In this document: positions 34,677 to 45,590 of the stretch, piece by piece | How positions within the stretch are numbered: the first letter of the stretch is position 1 | Layout of the letters: each line of letters begins with the position of its first letter | Origin: Diphasiastrum complanatum | Taxonomy: Eukaryota; Streptophyta; Lycopodiopsida; Lycopodiales; Lycopodiaceae | Assembly: GCA_029204225.1 (NCBI GenBank) | Contig: CM055095.1 | Span: 62,638,523 to 62,702,522, forward strand | Length of the DNA stretch: 64,000 nt | Reading direction: 5' to 3' | Notes under the pieces: model-generated | The model's input: only the letters and a program-made list of their open reading frames with translations | Database searches by the model: none | What the model was told of the DNA's origin: nothing | Program-made: the position numbers and the translations under genes

Positions 34677-35075
34677 TGCAAAGCTAAAAGAAGATGAACA
34701 ATAGAGTCTGAAACAAAATGTAGATGAATCAGTATGAAAATAAAAAACCAAATTTGTAATAAATGCTGGCGGTCTTTTGTAAATCATATATGTTACTCTA
34801 ACTACAGTTAGATCAAAATAGACTTACTTTAACCACAAGTGTTAGGTCCCGAGCACTAAGGAGACTCACGGGCAACAATTACGGTCCAATCACAAGTCAG
34901 GACCCTGCCCGATGGGAGTTCTGAATTGTATAAAAATATGACCGAAAAGTTCCAAAAAAAATTCGACCGGCAAACAACTTTACGATTTTTCACAGGCGTA
35001 AATATATAACTGGGCCAAGTGTACGTCGAATAGTTGAAAAGTCAAAAACAACATCTTGACAAAAGGCCCTTTTGG

Positions 35076-36622
35076 TGCTCAAAACTCCTCTAATGTCACA
35101 TGGTTCAAACCTCGGAAGTTTATGGAAGACCCTTTCCTACTTTTAAGTAAAATTAAAATGGGAAAGCGGGAAATGGTTTGAGATTACATTGAACGGGTAA
35201 AACGCCTCAGATCTGAGTGTGAACCTGAGTTGATTAACGAAAATGCCATGAATATGTGGTTTTTGTCAGGTTTACCTAAAAGGATCAGACGTGAGCTGAA
35301 ACGCCACAATGAGTACGCAATTTTGCAAAATGCTATGGATGATGCAATTAGGGAGGAGGATGAAGATTCAGATGATGAGCTGAATATCAGTATGTTGCCT
35401 TCTACAGCAGGGCAGACCAGTACGACATTTACCACTATTGCATCAACGAATGTCAACGCTACTGCAGAAATGATGCTCAATGAGTTCGAGTGAGAAGAAT
35501 TGACCACACAATAGAGGCCAGTTAGCACGATTTCTATCAGACCTATTCCTGTTGCTCCTACTGTTGCTGCGTCTACTACCGTGGATTCTGTTGATGCAAT
35601 GGGTCTTGTTTCTAACCTTGCGCATGTGATCCAGATCACGATTGATGAAAAGAAAGACATGTCCAAGCACATTGCCGATCTAGGGACAGAGAATACTCTG
35701 ATTAGCCAGAAGGTTATTCAGATCAACCGCGAGTTGACGATTGCCCCAGGCAACACGAGGCCAAGTCCAAAGCTGATTTGAAGAAGGCCAATGAGTCCGC
35801 TCAACGACTAGAAGACTATGTGGTGACCCTTCAGAATGCACTCACTATGGTGTAGGACAAGGTTGACAAGGCAGTCCTAGATTCCAAACAGCAGGTCTTG
35901 TTGCTAGCCGGACAATTGGACTTAGCAGCATTGGAACGCGAATGACTTCAAGGTGAATTGGACGCGACCACCCTTGAATGCGATTCCTACTTACAAACCA
36001 AGTGTTTGACCGTCCAGTCACACCGGATGAGATCAGATACTTGTCTCGCAAAGTGGAAACCTACCATATTGCACTGGCAGGGTTTAAGAAAAAAGTTGAT
36101 AAAATCAAAAAGACGGCAACCACCGAGGTAGGCAAGGCCAAGGCCATTATAAAGGATTATGAAAAAACCACCGCTCAGGTGTTGGAAGACGGACATCAAA
36201 TTCTAGTTCCATTGATGCCACAGTTCTTGCCTCAGCACCAGGATCAGGCCATAATGGATACAGAGTTGGATTCAGGCATGGAATAGGGTGGAGCCCCTGA
36301 TGTCCAAGAAGAACAACCAGTTCCACAAGCAACACAAGAGGGTCCATCTTCATCAAGGACTACACCATTGTTCAGACGACCAATCGAGGACCAGATCCAG
36401 AGCTTTTTAGCGCAACATCTTCATGAGTCCTCGCGTGGTGGTTGGGTCATCAAGTTTAAGACCTCTGAAATTGAGGTCGGCAAAGAATTGGATAAGATAC
36501 CCGCATTGGGGGAGCAGTCGGCTTGGAGGATAACAGTTTTTGAGAAAACTCTAGAATCCATCAGGAGTTATGTGGCCAGCCCTCACCGTAGTTCACCTGT
36601 GTTGGTCAAAATCCTAAATTGA
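35076..36622 (+). pseudogene. Retrotransposon gag C-terminal part with long coiled-coil extension
   Basis: Directly after the inverted end, the frame reads NSSNVTWFKPRKFMEDPF, then a gag segment: DYIERVKRLRSECEPELINE, NMWFLSGLPKRIRRELKRHN and an acidic run (EEDEDSDDE). After stops and frame changes it continues as a heptad-rich region from about 35580 to 36190 (KHIADLGTENTLISQ, RLEDYVVTLQNALT, DEIRYLSRKVETYHIALAGF). It ends in a compact domain (FRRPIEDQIQSFLAQHLHES, AWRITVFEKTLESIRSYV) with a stop at 36620-36622. It continues the N-terminal gag of 14090-14377. A gag with such a long coiled-coil tail and no zinc knuckle or pol after it is unusual. Confidence 0.7.
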
Positions 36623-36669
36623 TTTGGGCCAATCAAAATGCAATAATCCTGTTTTGTTTAACTGGGGTG

Positions 36670-36820
<151 letters not shown>

Positions 36821-37070
36821 CTTGCTGCAATGGGGAGGGTGGAGGCCCGCAGCCTATTAGGGACTTTGTGTGAAGGTTTTTTTTAGGAAAAACTAGTCTA
36901 TAGGAAGGGAGTGTTTGGATGTTTTTCACGTAATGGCACATTTTTTTCTACAGACTTTTTGGGCAATGCATATGAATTTTTCTCCTAGTTTGCATGGAGG
37001 TGTCTGAATGGGACAGAAGCCCTTGTTTTTTTGACATTTTTTTTGACTTTTTCGGCAAAATCTTGTGGAT

Positions 37071-38592
37071 CTAATCCACATGCATCATCAGATTGTTACC
37101 GAGTGATAGTGTATCATCTACAATGTAAAGGGTAGTGATAATGGAAGGATTCGATACAGATTTGAAGTAAATATTTGAGTCTGTCGAGTTTGGATAGAAA
37201 CCATTATCATTTAGAACTACAAGTGTGGCGTCCTCTTCTGCCTTGCACTGGTCAGCATCAATGGATGACTCTGCCTCTGAAATAGTGTTGAGTTCTTGCA
37301 CAAAGTAGCAGGCCGGATCATCCATGAATAGGGATGGAGGCTGTCTGGATCGATTTGATCTTCTATGTTGAAATTCGATCTTTTGATGTTGTTCGATCTG
37401 TTGAGTTTCTGACTCATTTTTCGAGTCAATATCGAATTTTGGAATATCAACCCTTGGGTCAGATTTTGTAGTAGCTTTTTCCTTGAGATCAAAAAATTGA
37501 TCTTCCAAGAAAGTGACGTCTCTGCTCGTGAAGGTATTCTGAGAGTCCAGATTGAAGAGCTTGTATGTCTGATGGTCTGAGAAATAGCCAAAAAAAAATT
37601 GATCTTCTGCTGTCAGACCCTTTGGTCAGATTTTGGATTTTTCGACCCTGGATCGGATTTTGATTGTTCGATCCTTGGGTCGGATTTTTCTGGAGATCAA
37701 CAGTGATATGATTGAAAGCAAAACATCCAAATACTCGGATATGGTTGAGTGATGGTTTTGATCTTGTCCACACCTCATAAGGTGTCTTGCCATTCAGGGC
37801 CTCTGTAATGGATCAATTTTGAAAGTACTATTGTAGTAACAACTTTCGCCCAGAACTTTTTTGGAAGAGATGCATGGGCTAGCACAATTTTGGCACTCTC
37901 AATGAGTGACTGAGTCTTCCACTAGCTACACCATTGGACTGAGGTGAGCTTGTTGTAAAATGTTGTTGTATCTCAGTTGCCTTGTAGAAGTCTTTGAGTT
38001 TGTTGGAGATAAATACTCCCCCTGCATCAGATTGTAGAGCTTTGATTCTTCTCTGGGTAGATTTTTCTAATGATGCCTTGAACTGCATGAAGAACTTTAG
38101 AGTATCAGATTTGTTCTTCAAGAAATATGTTGTAGTCCTCCGAGAGAAGTAATCAATAATAGTCAGCAAATAGACAGCTCCGCCTGTGGAAATAATCTAC
38201 ATAGGACCACTAATGTCCATGTGTACAAGATCTAGCAAATTTCTAGAAGTACATTCTGGATCTGAAATAATTGAACTTCTAACATTCTTGATGGAAATAC
38301 AGCTTTTACATGGAGTATTGGATTTGCTAATGAAGGGTAAATCTTGTACTAAGTTCTGTTTCGACATTTGCTATATACAACTGGAATTTAAATGGCCTAA
38401 TCTGTGCCACACCTTATACTGAAAGAAAAACTTTCCTAGATTCATCAAGAATAGTGCAGCCTTGTTTATCGAATTTGATCCTCTGACCTGAATATGTGAT
38501 TTTGCTAACTGAGCAGGTTTTTGGTCAGATTTGGAATGTGAAGAACATTGGACAAAAACATTATATTACCTTTCCAGAATTCGATCATGACT
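37071..38592 (-). pseudogene. Antisense Copia D: integrase and start of reverse transcriptase
   Basis: On the minus strand: FLSNVLHIPNLTKNLLS just beyond the C insertion, then DYFSRRTTTYFLKNKSDTLK, LQSDAGGVF (integrase, second aspartate), SSPQSNGVASGRLSHSLRVP (damaged glutamate region), LNHIRVFGCFAFNH, an asparagine-rich linker (QGSNNQNPIQG), and NIYFKSVSNPSIITTLYIVD plus DTLSLG, which is the YVDD catalytic region of reverse transcriptase. The RT palm before YVDD is deleted. It breaks off at 37071. The frame joins across element C to the protease part at 44447-45003. Confidence 0.85.
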
Positions 38593-40121
38593 GTTCCAGT
38601 TAGAATTAAAGTAGAATCACTGTGCTACTGTACTGTGGGTCTTATCAGTGGATAAGGATCAGTTGGCCTCGCCACGAGGCAAGTCGACGGGACACACGTC
38701 CCGCCAACGACAACCTGGGTCATGCATGGGTTGCCTGAGTGAACAACTATATGTACAATGTAATCTCGTTTTGAGAAATATAGTTTCTATGTGAGCTTGA
38801 TGTGGAGAGTGTTTTCTGTCTGTGTTCATGTGCAAAGCAAATTCTAAGTTGGTATCAGAGCGGTTCAGGGAGTGTACACAATACAACATCGCCGTTGAAG
38901 AGAGCTTTGAGAGAACTGTCTTCTGAGAGTTTGCGATTTACGGCGGGTTGAAGACAGAAGTAGAAACACTGGTGTACAGAGTTTAGCACATAGAAGCTTG
39001 GTAAGCTTGAGACTGTGTGAAGATTTGGAGACAAGGGTTGTCGGCTGAATCAAAACCTCGACAAACGGAATTTTGAAATTTCGAAGCAGGCTATTTGGTG
39101 TTTGTAGTCAGTGTGCAATCAATTGGACACCATTTGACAAACAGATTGAAGCATCAACTTTCCAGTGGTAGGGCGACCTCAGAGCAATTGATTTGGTAGG
39201 CAGAGAGCTGTGAAAAGCAAGCCAAGTTCAAAAGTTGCAAGCAAAACCCTGGTCAAGGGTTTGGAAGCCTAAATACTTGGTCTTCTCTATTCTGAACTGT
39301 TTTGGTTGCTGTGAAATCTTAGAGAAGGATGCCCTAGCAGTGCAAATCAGACCTGAAGTGGCCGTGGACAGCAACAAGCAACGCGCTGGATCTACGAGAG
39401 CTGGGTGGCCAAAACCCTGCAGCCATAGCTTGAAGCTCGTGAAGGAGAAAGAGGCCGCGAGGAGGCTGTCGTGCATGGTGAAGGGAGTGGAGCTGTAGCA
39501 CTCCGAAGTGTCCAGCGGCTGGAGTACCCTGTTTCAACGTTTTGGAAAGATCACAACTGTAGGATTGAGAGTAACAACGGTTGAGATCACGCTACTTAAG
39601 ATGAATATCCACAATTGGATCAAAATCGACCTTTAGATGGAGTCTGAAGGGCAGTTGAAGAAGGCAAAGAGGCTTTGAAGTCATTATATCCATTCAACTT
39701 TAATAAAAATTTTCACATTGAAAGTTGAGTTGGGTCCCAAATTCATGAAGTGTGAAGTTTCTTCACTCTGAAGAAACAGTTCAAAAATGAGAAAAGTCCC
39801 TATTTTTGGGTCCTTTGTCCGTTTTGACCCAAACGAAAGGCTATAACTTCCAAACGAAGGGCACCCGGACTGTATCTGCAAGTACGGTACATCAAAACAA
39901 AGTGATTGCAAAAAAAAAGTGTTCGAAGTGCACCAAAAGTGATTTCAATATTCCACTGGACACGTAGTTGGGAGTTGACGACTGAGTGCATTTCGGAAGG
40001 CGACGCCGATTTGGCTTTCAAATTGGTTGAAAAGTGACGAGTGGCCTGGTAAGGAAAAAGTGCAGGTCATTATTTTTGGCGTCAGACATCACTGTCGGCA
40101 TCAACATACTGTTTTTAGCCT

Positions 40122-41033
40122 ATGGCAGAAGTTTCAAGCAGTTTTGCGATGGCAAACATGGGAGAGTCCATTTTGAGTGAAAGTAGCAAATTGGACGGGA
40201 TTTCCAACTATGCAGTGTAGAAATTCAAAATGAAAAACATACTGATGGAGAAAGACGTGTGGGAAGTTGTCACAGGCAATGAGAGAAGGCTGCCAAATGA
40301 AGCGGATATCAAAGTGTTCGAGACAAAGTCGAGGAAAGCTTTGACCTTCATTAACTTGTCAGTGAAGGATCACATCATTACCCACATTTGTGATGCTGTT
40401 ACACCCAGACAGGCATGGGATGTGCTAAAGGAGCAGTTTGAGACGTCAAATCCATCAAGAATCATGTTTTTGAAGTCAAAGTTGAATAGTGCCCGCATGG
40501 AACAAGGAGAGCACATTCAGACGTATATGACCAGAATCAAGACAATGAGGGATGAACTGCATTCTATTGGTGAGCGCATACGTGATGTGGAGCTGGTGCA
40601 CAATGCATTGTGCGGCATTGCAAAACCCTATCAGATGTTTGTGAGCAGAATAGCATCAAGAGAAAGATTGCCAACCTTTGACGAGCTCATAGGAATCTTG
40701 ATGCAAGAAGAGCAACGGCGAGAAATGCTGAAAGCTAGATGTCAAAATACTAACGATCAGGCACTTGCGACACGCCAGAAACAAGGCAAGGGCAAGGGCA
40801 AGAAGAAGTCTAAGCAGCAATTTGCCAAGTCTCAGGAGAATGAGGGATCTTCCAGTAAGACCAAGAAGAAAGGCAAGTGCTTCCATTGTGGTAAAGAGGG
40901 CCATTGGAAGAGTGAATGTCGCAAATTCTCGGCGGAACAAGGCAAGGGGAAACCAAAGCAAGCAGGTAACCTTGTCGATGAGGGTGAGATTGAAGACTCT
41001 AGCATAAGGCACTGTTTCAATCCAACTATCTGA
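40122..41033 (+). pseudogene. Copia gag of element C
   Basis: The ATG at 40122 starts MAEVSSSFAMANMGES; an in-frame TAG at 40218-40220 sits where a tryptophan is usual (NYAV-stop-KFKM). It then runs open to 41033 through WEVVTGNE, the UBN2-type region (QAWDVLKEQFE, MTRIKTMRDELHSIG), a lysine-rich stretch and an intact zinc knuckle CFHCGKEGHWKSEC. Nucleocapsid and capsid of the particle. Only one disabling base is visible in more than 900. Confidence 0.92.
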
Positions 41034-41043
41034 TGGAAAAAGC

Positions 41044-44000
41044 AAGATGATCAGGGAGATACTTTACATACCAGGTTTGAAGAAAAATCTACTTTCTGTT
41101 GGAGTCATTACTGATCAAAAGTTGAAAGTAGAATTCGCCCATGATCGTTGCGTTGTGAAAGATGTGAACCAAAAGTTCAAAGTTATTGCGGATGGAGTAA
41201 GGGAGCCCAATACAAAATTGTACAGGTTGAATGCTACAATCAAGGGGCAACATGGACTTGTATCGTCCATTCCATCGCAAACTGAGTTGTAGCATAAGAG
41301 GCTTGGTCACTTGAACTTGGGAAGTCTCAATTTGATGAGAAAATTGGAGATGGTAAAAGGATTGCCTACCATTGAAGACCACTTGAAATCGATGTGCGAA
41401 TCATGTGTATATGAGAAGCAGCATCGAGAGAAGTTCAATAAAGAGGGTGTTGCAAGAGCAAAGAACATCCTAGATTTAATCCACACAGATTTATGCGGGC
41501 CTATGAGGACCATGTCCTTAGGTAAAGCCTTCTATTTCATGACCTTTATTGATGATATGTCACGTAAGACGTGGATCTACTTCTTGAAGAAGAAATCAGA
41601 TACATTTGACAACTTCAAGAGCTTCAAAGCATTGGTCAAAAATCAGACAGGTAGGAAGATCAAAGTCCTAAGATCAGATAGTGGAGGTGAGTACAAGTCT
41701 AATGACTTCAATGATCTTTGTGATCAATGTGGGATTAAAAGACAATTTATGCAAGCTCATACTCCTGCTCTCAATGGTGTAGCTGAGCGCAAGAATCGTA
41801 CGATTGTGGAAAGTGCTAGATCTATGCTAGCTGAGATGAAACTGCCAAAGGATTTTTGGTCAAAAGCATGCAGTACGGCAGTCTATCTTCAAAATAGAAG
41901 TACTACCATTGCCATACCAAAGATAACACCTGAGGAAGCATTCACAAAGAAGAAGCCAAAGGTGAACCACTTGCGAATCTTTGGATGTAAGCCCTTTGTA
42001 CACGTTCCTAAGGAAGAGAGACGTAAACTTGATGTAAAAGCTATCAAGTGTATATTCATAGGATATGATGATCATGTGAAGGGCTATAGATGTTTTGATC
42101 CAGTGGAAAACAAAATCCATATAAGCCGTGATGTTATCTTTGATGAGTCCAAGATGTATGAAGACGAGGATGCTGAGAAGACAGAGACATCCAGTGGGAA
42201 AGATGGTATAGTGAGGATATCACCTGATGATGATCCATTCATTGACCTTCCGAGTGATGAACATGAGGATACATCTCAAGATACTACTACTCAACCTCAA
42301 GAGACAGATTGGAGAGGTAGGGACAAACCTTTTTGTGCAAGAAGGATTGAAATTGCAGGTGACAAATGCAAGGAGAAGTATGTACCATGGGATACATTTT
42401 CACCAGGAAGCCGATCACTTGACAGGAAGCTCCCTAAGTGGTTTGAGAGATTGTTGGAGAGCCGCAGCATGGATGACTTTCCAGGATCATCTAGCCAGAG
42501 AGAGCTACAAAGATCAACAAGAGAGAAGACACAACCTAAGAGGTATGAAGCAAATTATGCTCTCTTATCTAGCATTATTCAAAGCAAAGAACCTTCGACT
42601 TATGGTGAAGCGAAGGATGATGACATTTGGGTCAAGGCCATGGGAGAGGAGATGGAGTCAATTGCTAAGCATAGCACATGGGACTTAATAGAACCACCAA
42701 TTGGCAAGAAACCCATTGGTTGCAAATGGACTAAGTACCATGCAGATGGAAGATAGCAAAGCACAAGGCAAGATTGGTGATCAAAGGGTATGCACAAAGC
42801 AAAGGCATCGACTATGAGGAGACCTTTGCGCCGGTATGTAAGTGGAATACTCTACGTCTACTTGTTGCTTTAGCTTCACATTTTGGTTAGCTTTTGCATC
42901 AGATGGATGTGAAATCTGCTTTTCTGAATGGTAAGTTAGAAGAAGAGGTGTTCATGGATCAACTTGAAGGCTTTGTAGCGAAGGGACGGGAAAATAAAGT
43001 ATGTCACTTGAAGAAAGCACTTTATGGTCTTAAACAGGCACCACGTGCGTGATATAGCAGGATTGATGCCTACTTTCGTTCAAAGGGGATGGTGAGAACA
43101 CACTCTGATCCAAGTCTATATGTCTTATGCTTTGATGGTATGGTTGCTTTGATTGTTTTTTATGTTGATGACTTGATTATTACGGGAAATAGTCAAGAGA
43201 TGATAGATATGATCAAGAAAGACCTCATGGAACAATTCGAGATGACAGATCTCAGCCTGATGCATTATTGCCTTGGAGTAGAGTTGTGGCAAAAAGGACA
43301 CGAAGTAGGTTTAACACAGGTGAAGTATGTCAAAGAGTTGCTGCACAGGTTTAGGTTGCAAGATTGCAAACCAGTAACTACTCCTATTGAACCAGGTAAA
43401 AGGCTTTCTAAGCTTGATGAGTCACAGTCATTTGATGCTACGCTGTATAGGCAGTTAGTAGGGAGCTTGATTTACCTTACCACAACTAGACCAGATATAT
43501 GCTATGTTGTTGGCATTGGAAGTCAGTTTATGGCAGCACCTACAGAAATGCATTGGAAGACAGCTAAACGCATTTTGCGTTATGTAAAAGGCACTTCAGA
43601 GTATGGCTTGATTTACAGGAAGCATAAAGGTTTACCTGAGTTGTGTGGCTATGTGGATGCGGATTGGGGAGGTGACTATGATGATCGTAGATCTACCACT
43701 GGGTATGTATTCCAATTTTGTGGTAGTTGTTTTTCCTGGTCTAGTAAGAAGCAAAGTACAATTGCTCTTTCCACCACAAAGACAGAGTATAAGACAATGT
43801 GTAGTGCAGCACATGAAGCTATATGGCAGAGACAAATCTTGGAAGAAGTTGGCATGAAGCAAAGAAATCCCACGACTTTACATAGCAACAGTCAGAGTGG
43901 CATTCAGCTAGCAAAGAGTCCAGTGTTCCATGCAAGAACTAAACACATTAAGATTCAGTATCACTTTATATGTGAGAGGCTGCTGAGTTGTGAAATTCAT

Positions 44001-44111
44001 GTTGTTTATTGTAGCACAGAAGAACAACTAGCTGATAGTTTCACTAAGCCACTTGTTGGAGAAAAGTTTGATAAGTCTAGATCAAAGCTTTCTGTACTTA
44101 AAGTTTGTTGA
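41044..44111 (+). pseudogene. Copia pol of element C (integrase, RT, RNase H), protease missing
   Basis: Starts at ILYIPGLKKNLLSVG, skipping the protease that should lie between zinc knuckle and this point. One stop (41290-41292) precedes the integrase: HKRLGHLN...CESCVYEKQH zinc site, then core HTDLCGP, RSDSGGEY and GVAERKNRT with all three acidic residues present. A linker follows, then the RT start ([19 protein letters not shown]). A frame break at about 42755 and stops up to 43080 damage the RT fingers, but FYVDDLIITG (43158 on), YLTTTRPDI, the RNase H acidic site (DADWGGDYDDRRS) and SFTKPLVGEKF are open to the stop at 44109-44111. Confidence 0.95.
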
Positions 44112-44446
44112 CTTTAAAGCTATGTATATGACTGTGTATAAAGTAGACTCTACTTTAAGAGAGAGAGTTAGAATTAAAGTAGAATCACTGTGCTACTGTA
44201 CTGTGGGTCCTATAAGTGGATAAGGATCAGTTGGCCTCGCCACGAGACAAGTCGACGGGACACGCGTCCCACCAACGACAACCTGGGTCATGCATGGGTT
44301 GCCTGAGTGAACAACTATATGTACAATATAATTTCGTTTTGAGAAAAACACAGTGGCTGTGTGAGCTTGCTGTGGAGAGTGTTTTCTGTCTGTGTTACTG
44401 TTTAGCATGATCTGTGTTCCTGTGCAAAGCAAATTCTAAGTGTTCC

Positions 44447-45003
44447 TTCACCCTCAATGGAACGAATTGAGTTGTCTCCAAGCTGCACAACTCTGGAATG
44501 GGTATATGACTTGTAGTCATGGAACCAGTCTTGATGGTGAGTCATGTGATGTGTTGCACCTGAGTCCAAATACCAGGAATCAACATCTTGTTGTTCTTTG
44601 ACTTTGGTAAAAAATGCAGCTTCCTCTTCCTCTTCATGTTGAATCGAGTAACTGGTTGAGGCAGCATTTGCTTGTTGTTGGGACTACATCTTCTTTTTAT
44701 TGTTGTACTTGAGTGTTCTGTAGTCTTTGATGAGATGACCAGTTCTCTTACAATATTTGCTGAACAGATTTTGCTTTGGTTGGAATGATGAAGAAGAATT
44801 CGAATTCAACCCTGAGCCAGAATTCGACCCAGAGTACAAATTCGATCCAGAGTCAAAATTCGACCTAGAGTTTCTCTTTTTGTCAGGAGAATTTAACTTT
44901 GAAGATCTCTTGGATCTGAACTTCTAATTTTTGGTTGTGTATAGAGCATGGGAATCCGATCCTGAGCTTGAAGATGATGCATTCCTTCTGATCTCCTCTT
45001 GTT
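44447..45003 (-). pseudogene. Antisense Copia D: zinc knuckle and protease
   Basis: Minus strand: SKYCKRTGHLIKDY (degenerate zinc knuckle, last cysteine replaced by tyrosine), a basic run, then QQDVDSWYLDSGATHHMTHH (aspartic protease with the catalytic DSG intact) and VVQLGDNS, ending at the target duplication of C. Reading resumes at 38592. Upstream the gag is interrupted by the C-family LTR at 45035. This is the 5' part of the same D copy as 37071-38592. Confidence 0.85.
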
Positions 45004-45034
45004 ACAACATCGAAATGACTCTTGATAGCGTAAG

Positions 45035-45590
45035 AGTTAGAATTAAAGTAGAACTACAATGTTATTGTATTACTGTATTGTGGTCCTATCAGTGGATAAG
45101 AACTAGTTGGCCTCGCCACGAGGTGAGTCGACGGGACACGCGTCCCGTCAATGGCAACTTGGGCCATGCATGGGTTGCCATAGTGAAAAACTATATGTAT
45201 AGTGTATTTTGGTTTTGAGAAATATAGTTGCTATGTGAGCTTGGAGTGGAGAGTGCTTTTTGTTCGTGTTACTGTGTTGTTTGATCTGTAATCCTATTTG
45301 GAGCAAATTCTAAGTTAGTATCAGAGCTGTACAGGGAGTGTACACACAGTACAATGTAGTCGTTGAAGCGAACTTTGGGAGAAGGTTTTTTTGAGAGTTC
45401 GGGGTCTACAGCGGGTAGAAAGTGAAAAGTGAACTGGTGCACAATTTCTAGCATACAGAGGCTTGCCAAGCTTAGAACTGTGGATGGATTTGGAGACAGG
45501 ATTTGTCGGTTGAATCTAAAAAATCAAAAAAACGGAATTCTGAAATTTCATAAAGAGGTTGCTTTGTGTTTATAGTTGGTGTGCATCATG
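45035..45590 (+). mobile_element. Second family-C LTR with leader, truncated
   Basis: LTR 45035-45315 (AGTTAGAATTAAAG to AAATTCTAAGT), then TAGTATCAGAGC, a primer site with one change, and a leader that tracks the leader of C at 38850-39125 (GGGAGTGTACACA, GGAGACAGGATTTGTCGGTT, AAAACGGAATTCTGAAATTTC). Homology is lost after about 45590. Same orientation as C, and diverged from it, so an older copy. Confidence 0.85.

Larger units (their letters stand above)
14378..35075. mobile_element. TIR-bounded element carrying T1, T2, CENH3-like histone and T4 (about 7.7 kb without nested insertions)
   Basis: Left end CCAAAAGGGTTGTCACG at 14378. The right end, read in reverse from 35075, is CCAAAAGGGCCTTTTGTCAAG. 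Nine bases match perfectly, and TTGTCA recurs after a short gap. The element interrupts a retrotransposon gag whose frame continues on the other side (GGC at 14377, then GCT at 35077). The target duplication is unclear: a 3-bp GGC/GGT is possible. Removing LTR element B (20142-33116 plus one target copy) leaves about 7.7 kb with four gene remnants, + - + -. The superfamily is not identified. The right-hand edge rests on the short inverted repeat and gag continuity only. Confidence 0.6.
38598..44441 (+). mobile_element. Complete Copia element C (5.8 kb) inserted in D, with AG...GT LTR ends
   Basis: The 5' LTR is 38598-38849 (252 bp) and the 3' LTR is 44166-44441 (276 bp; it has a small insertion near 44397). 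LTRs start AGTTAGAATTAAAG and end AAATTCTAAGT. Target duplication GTTCC at 38593-38597 and 44442-44446. The primer site TGGTATCAGAGC is at 38850-38861, directly after the LTR, and a purine tract (AAGAGAGAG) lies before the 3' LTR. The terminal bases are not the usual TG...CA; see the finding. The interior has gag, integrase, RT and RNase H but no protease. Confidence 0.92.
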
